From positions 8,367,432-8,431,431 of the forward strand of contig CM075760.1 in NCBI GenBank assembly GCA_037974335.1: DNA of 64,000 nt, read 5' to 3'. This DNA is from Prionace glauca (taxonomy: Eukaryota > Chordata > Chondrichthyes > Carcharhiniformes > Carcharhinidae). The notes beneath the pieces were generated by a model that searched no databases, was not told where the DNA came from, and saw only the letters and a program-made list of their open reading frames with translations. How positions within the stretch are numbered: the stretch's first letter is position 1; the number at the start of each line of letters is the position of its first letter. Made by a program: the position numbers and the translations under genes. Shown one piece after another: positions 23,226 to 36,015 of this stretch.

Positions 23226-23774
23226 TTACCACCTGTTAGATTTTTGTTCTTTATCTGGGGTTGAGGTGACAACGAGAGAATTCTCAGTTATTCCAAATTC
23301 CTCCAGGCTACATTTAAAATTTCCAGATTTAACTGGTTTGAATAAATCCACAATTATAAATTAAAATAGACACGAGTTTCCGAGTGATTTAAAAATAAAT
23401 CAACTGACTGCTGAAAAGGTTAACTTTTCTACAGAGCCTAAAGGGGTGGGGAGTGAGCAGAAAAAACTTGGCATGCAATTATGGCACTTTACATGATTTA
23501 AAAAAAACTTTTCTAACAACAAAACAAAATTGATTTTAAACTTCATCCATTCATTTTTTGTTACATTCTTCAACCTAATTATTGTAATTTGATCAGTTAT
23601 TGTTAGGGATGGGTAACTTCTGTGCTTTATAAACTGATTCACTCATTTTGTTAATTCTACATGGGCTTGGAGAATCAGAAGCCAGACTTCTTCATTCTTA
23701 TCCTTATTTTCCTCTCCCACCACTCCCTCTGTTTTGGGGGAGGGTTGTGGGGATTCCAAATCTCATTTTATCAT

Positions 23775-23932
23775 AAAAGTGAAATACTGCGGATGCTGGA
23801 AAATCTCTGCAGGTCTGACAGCATCTGTGGAGAAAGAATAGAATCAATGTCTCGAGTCTGGATGACCCTTTATCAGAGCTCTTATGAAGTGTCATCCAGA
23901 CTCGAAACGGCTCTATTCTCGAACCATTTTAT
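23775..23932. mobile_element. Retroelement tail fragment in copy B
   Basis: GAAATACTGCGGATGCTGGA, GACAGCATCTGTGGAGAAAG and CGAGTCTGGATGACCC. Orthologous in position to 5.95-6.17 kb, so it was inserted before the block duplicated. Confidence 0.4.
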
Positions 23933-24774
23933 CGATAGGTTTTGTGTTCTTAGTTTCCAAATGGCAGGTAAGAGACCTGTCCAGTACCCACTCGAGCTCT
24001 GATTTTTCACTGGCCATGATGGGGTAAGATAATAACCTTTCGGATCTACTCTCAGAGGGTCCGCTTTTCAGTCCTGTGCTATTTGGAGTATACTATCACT
24101 TCATTGACTATCGGGTCACAAATCAGTCACAGATTTTAATCACAAATTTAGGATAAATTAATTTAAACAATGCCTGAGAATGCTTCTTAATTTCTTATCC
24201 AACTACCTACCACTGTTTGTTGATTGGTCAGACCCCCCTTTTTACAGATTTGGGTATCTCAACCGCTGAACACCAGCCGGTCCTGGGATAAGTTTAATTC
24301 CAACTCATTCCCAGTAAATATTCTCACCAGGTCCTCCATGGGGGCCCTGCTCAGCAGCTTTAATGGTCGGTAATTGCAGAAACTGAGCTGTCACAGGAAT
24401 GTGGTCAAGACAGTCCAGTCACATAATCCTCACATTCAATCTGCACACCTTCCATTATAACAGAATATGTATCTGTCTGTAGCTGCCTCGGCCATGGTCA
24501 ACCCCAACACTGCCTTCCTGAACTGCTACAATGCCTGTAAATACACCCACAGTGTTGTTAGGGAGTGATTTCCAGCTCCACATTCCAGATTTTCACTCAC
24601 TGGAGGAGGTTAACAGATATATTCCATTCAACCACACCCAAGCTGAGTTATGCCAATTTCATTATTGTCCAGACTAATATATTCACAATATCTTTAAAAC
24701 AGAAATTCAACATTCCCATTTGATTTCAGGTACTAACATATTCTGTTAGTTTGTTCTTTATTGTCGATGTCAGG

Positions 24775-25085
24775 CTGGGGTTGTTCCCCTTGGAGCAAAG
24801 GAGGTTGAGAGGAGATTTGAACGAGATGGACAAGATTCTGACAGGTTTAGACAAAGTGGACAAAGAAAAGCTGTTCCCATTCGCTGATGGGACAAGGACG
24901 AGGGGGACACAGATTTAAAGTTTTGGATCAGAGATGTAGGGGGAGGAATGTGAGGAAGAATATTTTGATGCAGCGAATGGTAATGACCTAGAACTCACTG
25001 CCTACGAGGCTGGAGGAAATGGAGACACTAAACAATTACAAAGGAAACTGGATGTGCATTTTTTTTTGGCGGGGGGGGAGGTTTC
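24775..25085 (+). mobile_element. Co-duplicated CR1 relic beside ZF5
   Basis: GGAGCAAAGGAGGTTGAGAG, AAGAATATTTTGATGCAGCG and CTCACTGCCTACGAGGC. It corresponds to the relic at 6.91-7.23 kb. It ends in a T-run and G-run at 25.06-25.08 kb. Confidence 0.6.
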
Positions 25086-25339
25086 AAACAGAAATATTGA
25101 CTAAATATCTCTAAACTTCCTAACACCCTGTCACTCTGTGATCCTTGTGAAATTTAAAACCAGGTATTCGCGACAAGACTCAAAGAGCATCAGCCCACTG
25201 GAGGCAAAGTCGTGAGACCGGCCAGTCCAGCAGAAAGAAACCCTCTGACCCTCCCCATTGACTAACTGTGAGAATGAACAAAATGCAGTCCTGGACATAA
25301 TTCAGAGCAGAAACAATAACAGCAGAATCCAATCTCTGT

Positions 25340-25430
25340 GAACTTGTTGGTGCCTCAGCAGCTGTGATAAAATTCTGAGCTCTTTTTATACACTGAGCAG
25401 GTTTCTCCCCAGTGTAACCTCACTGATGTC
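25340..25430 (-). pseudogene. Eroded C-terminal fingers of ZF5
   Basis: Downstream of the ZF5 open frame, remnants read GEKPAQCIKRAQN and a final CTGAGGCACCAACAAGTTC. They equal the last finger of ZF2 or ZF6 with an internal deletion. The UTR block follows at 25.16-25.34 kb. Confidence 0.55.
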
Positions 25431-26333
25431 TCAGCAGGTGGGATAACTGAGTGAATTCCTTCCCACACTGACAGCAGGTAAACAGCCTCTCCCCATGTGA
25501 ACTCGCTGGTGTCTCTGCAGGTTGGATAACTGACTGAAACCCTTCCCACACTGAGAGCAGGTAAACGGCTTCTCCCCAGTGTGAACTCGCTGGTGTGTCC
25601 GCAGGTGGAATTGTCGAGTGAATCCCTTCCCACACTGAGAGCAGGTGAATGGTCTCTTCCCAGTATGAACACGCTGGTGTGTCTGCAGGCTGGAGAATTG
25701 AGTGAATCCCTTCCCACACTGAGAGCAGATGAACAGCCTCTCCCCAGTGTGAACTCGCTGGTGTGTCAGCAGGCTGGACAATTGAATGAATCCCTTCCCA
25801 CACTGAGAGCAGATGAATGGCCTCTCCCCATTGTGAATTTGTTTGTGCCTCTGCAAGGTGGATGACACAGTGAATCTCTTCCCACACTGAGAGCAAGTGA
25901 ACGGCCTCTCCCCAGTGTGAATGCGCTGATGTGCCTGCAGGTCGGATAACCGAGTGAATCCCTTCTCACACTGAGAGCAGGTGAATGGCCTCTCCCCAGT
26001 GTGAACTCGCTGGTGTGTCCGCAGATTGGATAACTGGTTGAATCCCTTCCCACACTGAGAGCAGGTGAATGGCCTCTCCCCAGTGTGAATTCGCTGGTGT
26101 CTCTGCAAAGTGGATAACACAGTGAATCCTTTTCCACACTGAGAGCAGGTGAATGGTCTTTCTCCAGTGTGAACTCGCTTGTGTGACTCCAGGTGGGGGA
26201 GTCTAATGAATCCCTCCCCACACTGCGAGCAGATGAATGGTCTCTCCCCAGTGTGACTGCGCCGATGAGCATCCAGCAGAGATGGGAATCTGTATCTCTT
26301 TCCACAGTCTGCACATTTCCATGGTTTCTCCAT
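25431..26333 (-). CDS. ZF5: C2H2 protein, ten good fingers, frameshifted end
   Basis: From [19 protein letters not shown] the frame gives ten complete fingers (SQCGKGF type). A one-base loss near 25496, in the linker after finger 10, makes the frame leave the family sequence, and the chain ends in about 20 unrelated residues ([20 protein letters not shown]). The lost frame still encodes an eleventh finger ([11 protein letters not shown]) and then meets a TGA at the linker Arg codon; a twelfth finger is eroded beyond that. The product would be 300 residues and could still bind DNA, so this is either a shortened functional protein or a young pseudogene. The ATG at 26333 is preferred over a TTG 12 codons upstream. 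The leader, promoter and 3' UTR are all present. Confidence 0.75.
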   Translation of the reverse strand: MEKPWKCADCGKRYRFPSLLDAHRRSHTGERPFICSQCGEGFIRLPHLESHKRVHTGERPFTCSQCGKGFTVLSTLQRHQRIHTGERPFTCSQCGKGFNQLSNLRTHQRVHTGERPFTCSQCEKGFTRLSDLQAHQRIHTGERPFTCSQCGKRFTVSSTLQRHKQIHNGERPFICSQCGKGFIQLSSLLTHQRVHTGERLFICSQCGKGFTQFSSLQTHQRVHTGKRPFTCSQCGKGFTRQFHLRTHQRVHTGEKPFTCSQCGKGFSQLSNLQRHQRVHMGRGCLPAVSVGRNSLSYPTC

Positions 26334-26663
26334 GGTGCAGGCGTCCTTGCCTCTGCCTTGGGTGGACAATCAGTTGAAGACTCGTCCACACACACAATAC
26401 ATGTACAGTCTCTCCCTGCTGTGAATGGTGTGATATTTATTCAGGCTGTGTAACTGGTTAAAGCTCTTCAGTCAGTGCACTGGAACACTCTCACTTGAAT
26501 GTGGAAGTGTGTTGGTGCTTTTCCAGTCAGACAGGTGTTTGAAATCTTTTCAAATCTCCTTCCAGATTCAATGGTTGATGATATTCAGCTTCCAAGCAAC
26601 ATGACTCTGCCAGATCTAGACCTGACTTTTGAAATTTCAGCCTGTGATTCCTCTTTCAATATC
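26334..26663 (-). other. ZF5 leader exon
   Basis: On the minus strand the acceptor TGTTTTACAG precedes GATATTGAAAGAGGAATC at 26663. Finger relics follow, then the ATG at 26333. Confidence 0.6.
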
Positions 26664-27169
26664 CTGTAAAACAAGTTGACGCAAGTCATCAGTGTCAGTA
26701 CAGGATCGAAATTCAGAACAGACAATTCTAGTTTCTATGGAACATTCTTTCTCTCTCATTCCCCAAAAGCTGCAAATCTCCATCCCACACACTCTCCCTC
26801 CATTCTCACTCTGCTGTATCTAATATTCACCCTCCCAATTCTCCTGAAGTTGATGATTGAGGCTGATTGACTGTCACTGACTCCTGTCCTGGATGTGGAC
26901 ATGTCGGTGTAGGACTGGGGTTAACACAGTAAGAAGTCTTACAACACCAGGTTAAAGTCCAAAGGTTTATTTGGTAGCAAACGTCACTAGCTGAAAATCT
27001 CCAAGCAGGCTGCCAGACAGATATGACTGGATTAAAAATGTGTGGAATATACAGACTGGATTCGCTTCCTTACCCTTCAGTTGCTGCAGGTCCCCAGTTT
27101 CCCCCAGAATGAGAATAGAAATGGAAAGGGGGAGACATTGATTTCCTCCCATATGTTGCCCAAAGGAGG

Positions 27170-27540
27170 AAGTGTCTTCTAAAGCTCATTGGCCAACTTC
27201 CGTATTGTGACGTCACAATCGAGCACTGCCTGAATCAGCCAATAGGAATCACTCCGCGGTGACGTCCTAGGATTTCAGTGCGCACGCCCGGGCACACGAA
27301 CCCAGGAGCCCCGCCCTCCTCACTCTCCCCCGCCCCCCGGTCGAGCAAAGGTCATCGAAGCAAAACACAGCGGATTGGACACCAGCTCAGTGCGGCTGGC
27401 GGTCAAAGCCCCGCCCACCGCCACGTGGGTTCGGGTTCAGCCTCCTTATTGTCCTCATGCGGGAGATTGACCAATGGCAACGCGTGGAGGACCGCATGAC
27501 GCTGGTCCTCCAGCCAATCAGAGTCTTGTATCAATGTCCG
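27170..27540 (-). promoter_or_regulatory. CpG-island promoter of ZF5
   Basis: Contains TGTGACGTCACAATC (CRE), CAGCCAATAGGAATCA (CCAAT), CGCGGTGACGTCC, GC-rich runs and ACCAATGGCAACGC. It is the paralogue of 19.6-20.0 kb. The known gene it serves is ZF5 on the left; its rightward side now runs into a CR1 fragment. Confidence 0.65.
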
Positions 27541-27567
27541 CGCGGAGCTTCCTGTGGACATGAATGT

Positions 27568-27888
27568 GGGGGTTCGATAAGTAAGTTTGCTGATGATAGA
27601 AAAATTGGTGTTGTGGTCAATAGTGAAGAGGAAAGCCTTGGGTTACAGGACGGTATGACTGGCTGGTTAGATGGACATTTAACCCCGAAATGTCTGAGGT
27701 GATGCATTTTGGAAGAACTACAGGGCAGGGAATACACAATGAACAATAGGACACCAGGAAGTACAGAGGGCCAGAGGGATCTTGGGGTGCATGTCCATCG
27801 GATTCTGAAGACAGCAGGACCAGACTGATAAAGTGGTTAAGAACGGATATGGGATACTTATCTTTTTTAGCTAAGGCATCAAATATTC
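27568..27888 (+). mobile_element. CR1 LINE fragment, RT palm region
   Basis: The frame reads ISKFADDRKIGVVVNSEEE (RT catalytic box, FADDT changed to FADDR) and then GGTGATGCATTTTGGAAG. It is truncated at both ends, next to the ZF5 promoter. Confidence 0.6.
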
Positions 27889-28443
27889 CAATAGTAAGAA
27901 GTCTTACACCACCAGGTTAATGTCCAACACGTTTATTTAGTAGCAACAACCATTAGCTTTTGCTTGCTGCTCCTTCGTCAGGTGATTGGGAGATCTTTTC
28001 ACAAATAGAGCATACAAAGACACAAACTCAATCACAGAATAGTGATTGAAACACCAGACTTTACAGCTTAAAGGTACAATGTAAGTGGAGAGAGCATGAG
28101 CACAAGTTAAAAAGATGTGTATTGTCTCCAGACAGACTGTTTGTGAGATTTTGCAAGTCCAGGAAAGTCATGGGGGTTACAGATAGTGTGACATGAACCC
28201 AAGATCCCAGTTGAGGCCATCCTCATGTGTGCGGAACTTGGCTATCAGTCTCTGCTCAGCGACTCTGCATTATCGTGCATCGTGAAGGATGACTTGGAGA
28301 ACACTAACCCGAAGACCAGAAGCCAAATGTCCATGACTGCTGAAGTGTTCCCCAACAGGAAGAGAACAGTCTTGCCTGGTAATTGTCAAGCGGTGTTCAT
28401 TCATCCGTTGATGTAGCGTCTGCATGGTCTCCCCAATGTACCA
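27889..28443 (-). mobile_element. Penelope-like element fragment with GIY-YIG remnant
   Basis: On the minus strand the right part encodes WYIGETMQTLHQRMNEHR, then CSLPVGEHFSSHGH. This agrees with the YIG half of a GIY-YIG endonuclease in Penelope-like retroelements. The left part is the non-coding end with CTCCTTCGTCAGGTGATTG and AGTAAGAAGTCTTACAC. It lies directly behind the ZF6 3' UTR and has replaced the usual flank there. Its right portion is the same family as the palindrome arms at 59.5-60.1 kb. Confidence 0.6.
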
Positions 28444-28579
28444 TACCATGGTTGTGAGACCGGCCAGCCCAGCAGAAATACTCTGATCCTCCCCATTGAC
28501 CAACTGTGAAAATGAACAAAATGCAGTCCTGGATGTAATTGAGAGCTGAAACAGTAACAGCAGAATCCAACCCTGAATA

Positions 28580-30002
<1,423 letters not shown>

Positions 30003-31860
30003 CTGTAAAACAAGTTGACACAAGTCATCAGTGTCAGTACAGGATAGAAATCCAGAACAGACAATTCTAGTTTCTAAGGACATTTGTTCCTCTCTTCTTC
30101 CCCACTGAGAATGAGCAAAAGACAACAAGAAGTGAAGTTTGTGGGGTGTGACAGTGAGGGGGTGGGAAGAGACACAGGATCTGGGGGAGGGTGAGGGGAG
30201 GGGGTGGGAGTAGTCTCTCGTGTGGAGTCAGTGCCCAACTCCCAGTTTCTGGAGAAAAGTCTCAGGAAGCCAACAATGGTGTAACTGATTGATAAAAATA
30301 AATCAATGTTGGGAGGGTGATTTTAGAAAGTCTCTCCCTAAGGGGATGGACACAGCTTGTTACCAGGTTAAAGAGGGGAGTTCAGCTCTTTCCAGGGACT
30401 GGAGGAGGGGGAGGTGGGGTGGGATGGGGTAGGGGGGGTGGGTGTTTCCAGACTCTGTCCTTTCCCCCGGCTCTCGGATGAACCAGTTTTGGTTAGATTG
30501 TGGGCTGGGGGAGGCCTGGAGCCGGAAACCCTGGGGTTAAAATACCCAGCTTTGTAATTAGTCACAAACAGGTTAACCCTTTGGTGGGTGGCAAAGCGTA
30601 AATTAAATGTCTGTAAAATCAAACTGTCTATTGGTTGTGTGTGTTTGAGAGTTAGTTTTAAAACCATTGGTCCAATTGAAAGCCTGTTTTGCTGCTGGGA
30701 TTCTGGCTGCTGCTTTGGACACAAATGTTGTAAAGTTGTCTTCTGCAGCCTGCTTTCTGCAGTTTAAAATCCCAAAGACACAGGCTTTTGAAAGACTCAA
30801 TGCTGGATGATTTATTTTCGTTTTCTCAGCATGTCTTTTCAATATTTATATTGGGCAAACACCACATTTTTTATCTAATATATGCAACTTCATTGCAATA
30901 TTCGATGGGGGTGGGGGAGAGGGGGGGAGAGAGACACAGACAGGCGGGGAGAGAGATGGAGAGAGAAAGAGACATGGGAAAAAGGCGGGGCAGAGTGAGG
31001 GGAAAATAGGAAAAGACAGCAAAAGGTGAGGCTTGTGTGGGTTGCGGTGAGGGAGTGAGAAGAGATACAGAATCTGGGGGTGGGGTCTCGTGTGGAGAGG
31101 GAGAGAGAGGAAGATGTCTGATTCCCTTATTTCCCACTCACTTGACCCCAATCCTGACAATATTACTTTGTATCTGGCCCTGTTCGGGCTGTGAATATGT
31201 GGGATCTTGCTGTGCACTCATGCTCTGTGTTTCTCCCCCCCCCCCCCCCACATTTCTCGGTCTGTGACTATGCCCCACAATTTAAATGTAAAAAAGATGG
31301 AGGGGAAGAAGGAGGGTGGGGGAGCAGAGAGAAACAGGGTGAATGGAGAAGGGGTGGGGCGTGTCGGGGGTTCAGTGAACGGGGGTTGGGGACAGAGACA
31401 GAGGTTCTGAGGGTGGGGGTGTCGTCCTGCAGTGTGAGATTCCTTGTGGGATCCGGATTGTAACAATCTCAGTCTCTCTCTCCCTCTCACTGTAAAGCAC
31501 TCAGGAGGGAGAGGGAGCTGAAATTCAAATTCCTGAGCCTGGGGGAAAGGCTTAGTCTCAATCCCAGAGTCCTGCTTGTGTTTTTAGACAGGGCGCTGGG
31601 ATCTGTGGGTGTGGATGGAGAGGATTGTTCTGGTTAACTGGGGAGAGGGAGATTTGTTCTTTCTAGCTGAGGTATAATGCAGCCTCTGTGACTAGGCCTC
31701 ACTTCAAGGACTAATTCTCAGGAGCACTTTTGCATTCCCCAACAGGGTTTAAGCGGCTGGATTCAGTGGTTCAATAAACTGTGCAGCAGCCACTTCAGGA
31801 TGGGAGTGTGGATTTTCGTGCTCTCCCTCTCTCATTTCTCTTTTGATTGTGAGGTTTTAT
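30003..31860. other. G- and purine-rich intergenic DNA, no gene recognised
   Basis: There are several G-runs (30.17-30.45 kb, 30.90-31.10 kb, 31.28-31.42 kb), GA-rich tracts and one poly-C run at 31.24 kb. No splice-flanked open frame or finger sequence is seen. Part of it may be the first intron or promoter of ZF6. Confidence 0.4.
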
Positions 31861-31864
31861 TTTG

Positions 31865-32170
31865 AACGGTTGAGAGAGATTTGGAGGGGGATTGAAGAGG
31901 GTTTGGGCAGTGGGGGGTATGGGGCTGAGAGGGACTTTGGAGGGGAATTGACGAGGGTTTGGACAGTGAGGAGGGTTTGGGCAGTGATGAGGGTTCGGGG
32001 CTGAGAGGGATTTGGAGGGGGATTGAAGAGGGTTTGGGCAGTGATGGGGAGTATGGAACTGAGAGGGATTTTGGAGGGGAATTGGAGAGGGTTTGGGCAG
32101 TGAGGGGGGTCTGGGCAGTGAGGGGGGTACGGGGCTGAGGGGGAGTTGGAGAGGGATTGAAGAGAGTTTG
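31865..32170 (+). repeat. GA-rich minisatellite
   Basis: Imperfect repeats of GAGGGTTTGGGCAGTGA and GGGGCTGAGAGGGA units with variable spacing (about 60-80 bases per higher unit). Confidence 0.7.
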
Positions 32171-32199
32171 ACAAAAATTTATCTATCTCAAGATTTAAA

Positions 32200-33531
32200 G
32201 GTAGCAACTAATTGAGCATCAACTGCCTTCTGTAGGACAGAGTTCCAAACCTCTACCATCCTGAGTGGAGGTGCTTCTTAATCAGGATTTGTGAATCTCT
32301 GGGCTTTTCCAGTCACAGAAAGACCTGAAATTTGCTCTCTGACAGAATCAACAAACCTTTAACATTCCACATTCAGATTCTGCTGACATTCAGGTCCTGT
32401 TGTGTTGAATGACTAGTGAATGTGTTGGTGACTAGTGGGGTGCCCCAGGGGTCGGTGCTGGGGCCTCAGCTATTTACCATTTATATAGATGATCTGGAGG
32501 AGGGAACCGAGTGCAGGGTGTCGAAATTTGCTGATGACACCAAGATTGGGGGAAAGGCAAATTGTGCGGAGGGTGTGGAGAGTCTGCAGAAGGATCTAGA
32601 TAGGCTGGGCGAATGGGCCAGGAAATGGCAAATGGAATTTAATGTTGGCAAGTGTGAGGTGGTCCACTTTGGTAGGAGGAATGGTAGGAAGGACTATTAC
32701 TTACGGGGCGAAAAACTGCAGCAGGCGACGGTGCAGAGGGACCTCGGGGTCCTTGTGCATGAGTCGCAAAAACCCAGCTTGCAGGTGCAGCAGGTGGTCA
32801 GGAAGGCGAATGGGATGCTGGCCTTCATAGCGAGGGGGATTGAATATAAAAGTAGGGAGGTCTTGCTGCAGCTGTATAGGGCATTGGTGAGGCCGCAGCT
32901 GGAGTACTGTGTGCAGTTTTGGGCGCCGCACCTGCGCAAGGATATTTTGGCCCTGGAGGGAGTGCAGAGGAGGTTTACTAGGCTGATACCGGAGTTGAGG
33001 GGATTGAGCTATGAGGAGAGGCTGAATAAACTAGGCTTGTACTCGTTAGAGTTTAGAAGAATGAGGGGAGATCTCATTGAGACGTATAAGATGATGAATG
33101 GGATGGATAGGATAGAGGTGGAGAGACTGTTCCCGCTCAAAAAAGACAGTAGGACTAGGGGGCACAGCCTCAAGATAAAGGGGGGGCGGTTTAGAACAGA
33201 GTTGAGGAGGAACTTCTTCACTCAAAGGGTGGTGAATCTCTGGAATTCTCTGCCCGTTGAAGTGGTGGAGGCTGCCTCGCTAAATATTTTTAAGAAACGG
33301 GTTGATGGGTTTTTGATAAGAGAAGGGATTAAGGGTTATGGGGAGAGGGCGGGAAGGTGGAGCTGAGTCACGACAGATCAGCCATGATCTTATTGAATGG
33401 CGGGGCAGGCTCGAGGGGCCAGATGGCCTACTCCTGCTCCTATTTCTTATGTTCTTATGAATGACCCAGTCAAATCACAATGTGATGTTTGATTTGTGTT
33501 TCCCGTCTGTCAATTCTCCACTTCCAGTATC
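32200..33531 (-). pseudogene. Leader exon of a lost minus-strand ZF gene, split by a LINE
   Basis: On the minus strand the acceptor AAATTTACAG precedes GATACTGGAAGTGGAG at 33531. Leader-like sequence follows (CAAATCAAACATCACATTG and, beyond the LINE, CAGGACCTGAATGTCAGCAG). No finger exon follows before the ZF6 leader, so only the leader survives. CR1 copy 32.42-33.46 kb lies inside it, flanked by TGAATGAC on both sides. Confidence 0.5.
32424..33462 (+). mobile_element. CR1 LINE subfamily 1, 5'-truncated, open RT end
   Basis: The frame is open for 316 codons from inside the RT ([20 protein letters not shown], then the catalytic KFADDTKIGG) to the C-terminus GYGERAGRWS. The 3' tail has GGCTCGAGGGGCCAGATGGC and two TTCTTATG units. 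It is near-identical to the matching part of the 48.2-52.0 kb copy, hence young. An 8-base TGAATGAC on each side is a candidate target-site duplication. Confidence 0.9.
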
Positions 33532-33699
33532 CTGTAAATTTACAGAAACCATCACTGTCAGTCCAGGATAGAAGTTCATCTTCAGGTGTAGACGCTTGTT
33601 TCGCAACTAACTAAACTCAGGACAGAGCTGTGGTGCCTGTTGACACCAGCTGCTGCGTTAGTTATTTAACTTTTATACCTTGGTGCTTTAGCTTCAATC

Positions 33700-34200
33700 G
33701 TAATTGAATCACAAAACATGATTATTTTGACGCAATAGCACCCTTCAATGGTGGCTATCTTACCCAGCATTCAAAGGGAACCAGAATAAGACCTCGCCCC
33801 GGAACAGATTCCGCGCATGCGCACTTTAGATCTAAAACGCATGCGCAGTGGGTGTTGCTGCTGCGCTCGCGGGAAGGCGGTTTTATCGGCTCCGGGTTTC
33901 CAGGGAAACGGCTGATTCTGGAGGGTAATAGAGGCGGTGGGGTGGGTGGGGAGGCTTCATCAGCACCCAGTGGAGACGGAAAACACCGAGTAATAACTGC
34001 TGGGGGCCGCCTTCGTCCTATTGGGGACCGCGAGCACAGATGCCGGAGTTGGAGGCCCCGAGTTAACGGCTGTCATCCAGAGGGAAGCGCTGCGCATGCG
34101 CGGTGCTCCCTGCCAGCAGGAGGAGAGAATGTTGTGAATATCTATCCGGGACTGACAGGGATGGACTTTGTTTGGAAACTCCTTTTACAGGGAGTTAGAG
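33700..34200. promoter_or_regulatory. Orphan CpG-island promoter with NRF1 palindromes
   Basis: GCGCATGCGCAC near 33813, CGCATGCGCAG near 33840 and TGCGCATGCGCGG near 34090 are strong NRF1-type sites in a CpG-dense 400 bases. It resembles the ZF0 promoter. A ZF-type leader lies on each side (33531 minus, 34293 plus), but neither is followed by a finger exon. Confidence 0.6.
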
Positions 34201-34292
34201 GGGGAGGATTTACACACAGAAAACTCAACCCCAAGAGAAACGTTCCTCGCTTAATTTCCATTCTTGACTGACGGTGGTGATCTCTTTTACAG

Positions 34293-34381
34293 GAAATTTG
34301 ATGACAAAATTTGAAGGCAAACTCAAACCAGACATCAGATCAAAACCTGACAGAGTCCACTCCTTTCATCAGAACCTGAAC
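34293..34381 (+). other. Orphan ZF-type leader exon with donor site
   Basis: The acceptor CTCTTTTACAG and donor GTAAGTGTG at 34382 enclose an 89-base exon resembling the other leaders (CAAACCAGACATCAGATC, CATCAGAACCTGAA). A CR1 copy begins about 20 bases after the donor. Confidence 0.5.
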
Positions 34382-34400
34382 GTAAGTGTGTCTGTAGATA

Positions 34401-35985
34401 AAGATCCCTCACGGTAGGCTGGTAGAAAAGGGAAAGGCGCATGGGATACGAGGCCAGGTAGCTAGGTGGATTGAGAACTGGCTGGGAAATAGGAGACAGA
34501 GGGTAGCTGTGGAAGGGACCTTGTCGGGTTGGAGGCCAGTGACCAGTGGTGTGCCGCAGGGCTCAGTACTGGGACCTCTCCTCTTTGTAGTCTACATAAA
34601 TGACTTGGAAGAGGGCGTAGGTGGTGTGATTAGCAAGTTTGCTGATGACACCAAGATGGCAGGGTTGGCGGGTACGGAACTGGATTGTCAGGTGATACAA
34701 CAGGATATAGATAGGTTGGTGCAGTGGGCAGATAGGTGGCAGATGGCATTTAATCCTGACAAATGCGAGGTGATGCATTTTGGACGGAATAATGCAGAGA
34801 GGAGCTATGTGATTAAAGGGAGGCCGATTAGGAGTATAGACATACAGAGGGACCTGGGAGTGCAGGTTCACAAATCCATGAAGGTTGCATCACAAGTGGA
34901 GAAGGTTGTTAGGAAGGCTTATGGGATGTTGGCCTTTATAAGAAGGGGTATAGAGTATAAAAGCTGCTGTCTAATGCTTCAGTTGTACAGAACGTTGGTT
35001 AGACCGCATTTGGAGTACTGCGTCCAGTTCTGGTCACCTTACTACCGGAAGGACGTGGAGTCTCTGGAAAGGGTGCAGAGGAGGTTTACCAGGATGTTGC
35101 CTGGCATGGGGGACTGGGTTACGAGGAGAGGTTGAAGAAACTGGGACTATTCTCCTTGGAAAGGCGGAGATTGAGAGGGGACATGATAGAAGTATATAAG
35201 ATAATGAAGGGAATGGATAGAGTTAATAGTGAGAGACTGCTCCCTAGACTGGATACGAACACGAGAGGTCATCATTTAAGGGTGAGGGGGGAGAGGTATA
35301 ATTTGGAGGTGAGAAGAAGATTCTTTACGCAGAGAGTTGTGGGGGTCTGGAACGCGCTACCGAGTAGGGTGGTGGAGGCAGGAACGTTGGACTCGTTTAA
35401 GATGCAGTTTGATAGGCACATGAGTGAAACGAGAATGGATGGATATGGTAGGGGATATTAAATAGGGTTAAACCTCGGGAGACACCAGAAAGGCAGGCTG
35501 TAGGATTAATATTTTTGACTTTATTCCACAGGTGGAGGTCCACCTCGTGTCAAACGAGGGGCATTCACACGGCGGGTCGTGCCTGGGCTGCTCTTGGAAG
35601 TTCCAGGAGTGGCCTAGTACTTCATGTCGGTGTGTGTGCTTGATCCTGGACCGGTAGATGGGCGCCACAACAGCTCAGTGATTAGCACTGCTGGCTGTGC
35701 AGGCACATGGATTTGGGCCTGTGTCTGTGGGAGTTTGCGCATTCTCCCTGTGGTTGCGTGGGTTTCCTCCGGGCGCTCCGGTTTCCTCCCACACCCCAAA
35801 AATGTGCTCTCAGGCTAATTGTTTTTTACCAAATTGACACTATTTCTTCCCTGAATCTGACTGAGTAGGGTTCCATTCATAGATATGCAGGGTAGAAGAG
35901 GTGTAGGGTGATGTGGCGGCGCGGGCTCATTGGGCCGAAGGGCCTGTTTCCCGTGCTGGATTGTTCTTTGTTCTTTGTATCCAAA
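34401..35985 (+). mobile_element. CR1 LINE subfamily 2 with SINE-like 3' UTR
   Basis: A 5'-truncated copy. It opens in the RT (PHGRLVEKGKAHGIRGQVA), passes [15 protein letters not shown] and KFADDTKMAG, and one shift near 35.12 kb breaks the frame before the C-terminus (FFTQRVVGVWNALPSRVV), which stops at 35461. The 3' UTR contains a tRNA-SINE-like stretch (CAGCTCAGTGATTAGCACTG, GTGGGTTTCCTCCGGGCGCT) and ends GGGCCGAAGGGCCTGTTTCC with TTCTTTG units. The same 3' UTR order is found at 45.28-45.68 kb. Confidence 0.85.
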
Positions 35986-36015
35986 CACTTGTGTGACTGG
36001 AAATAGGAAACAATA

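Larger units (their letters stand above)
23228..26885. repeat. Segmental duplication, copy B (contains ZF5)
   Basis: This is the direct paralogue of 5.40-8.60 kb with the same landmarks in the same order. Copy B has its own small gains and losses, such as extra sequence at 24.39-24.44 kb. Confidence 0.7.
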
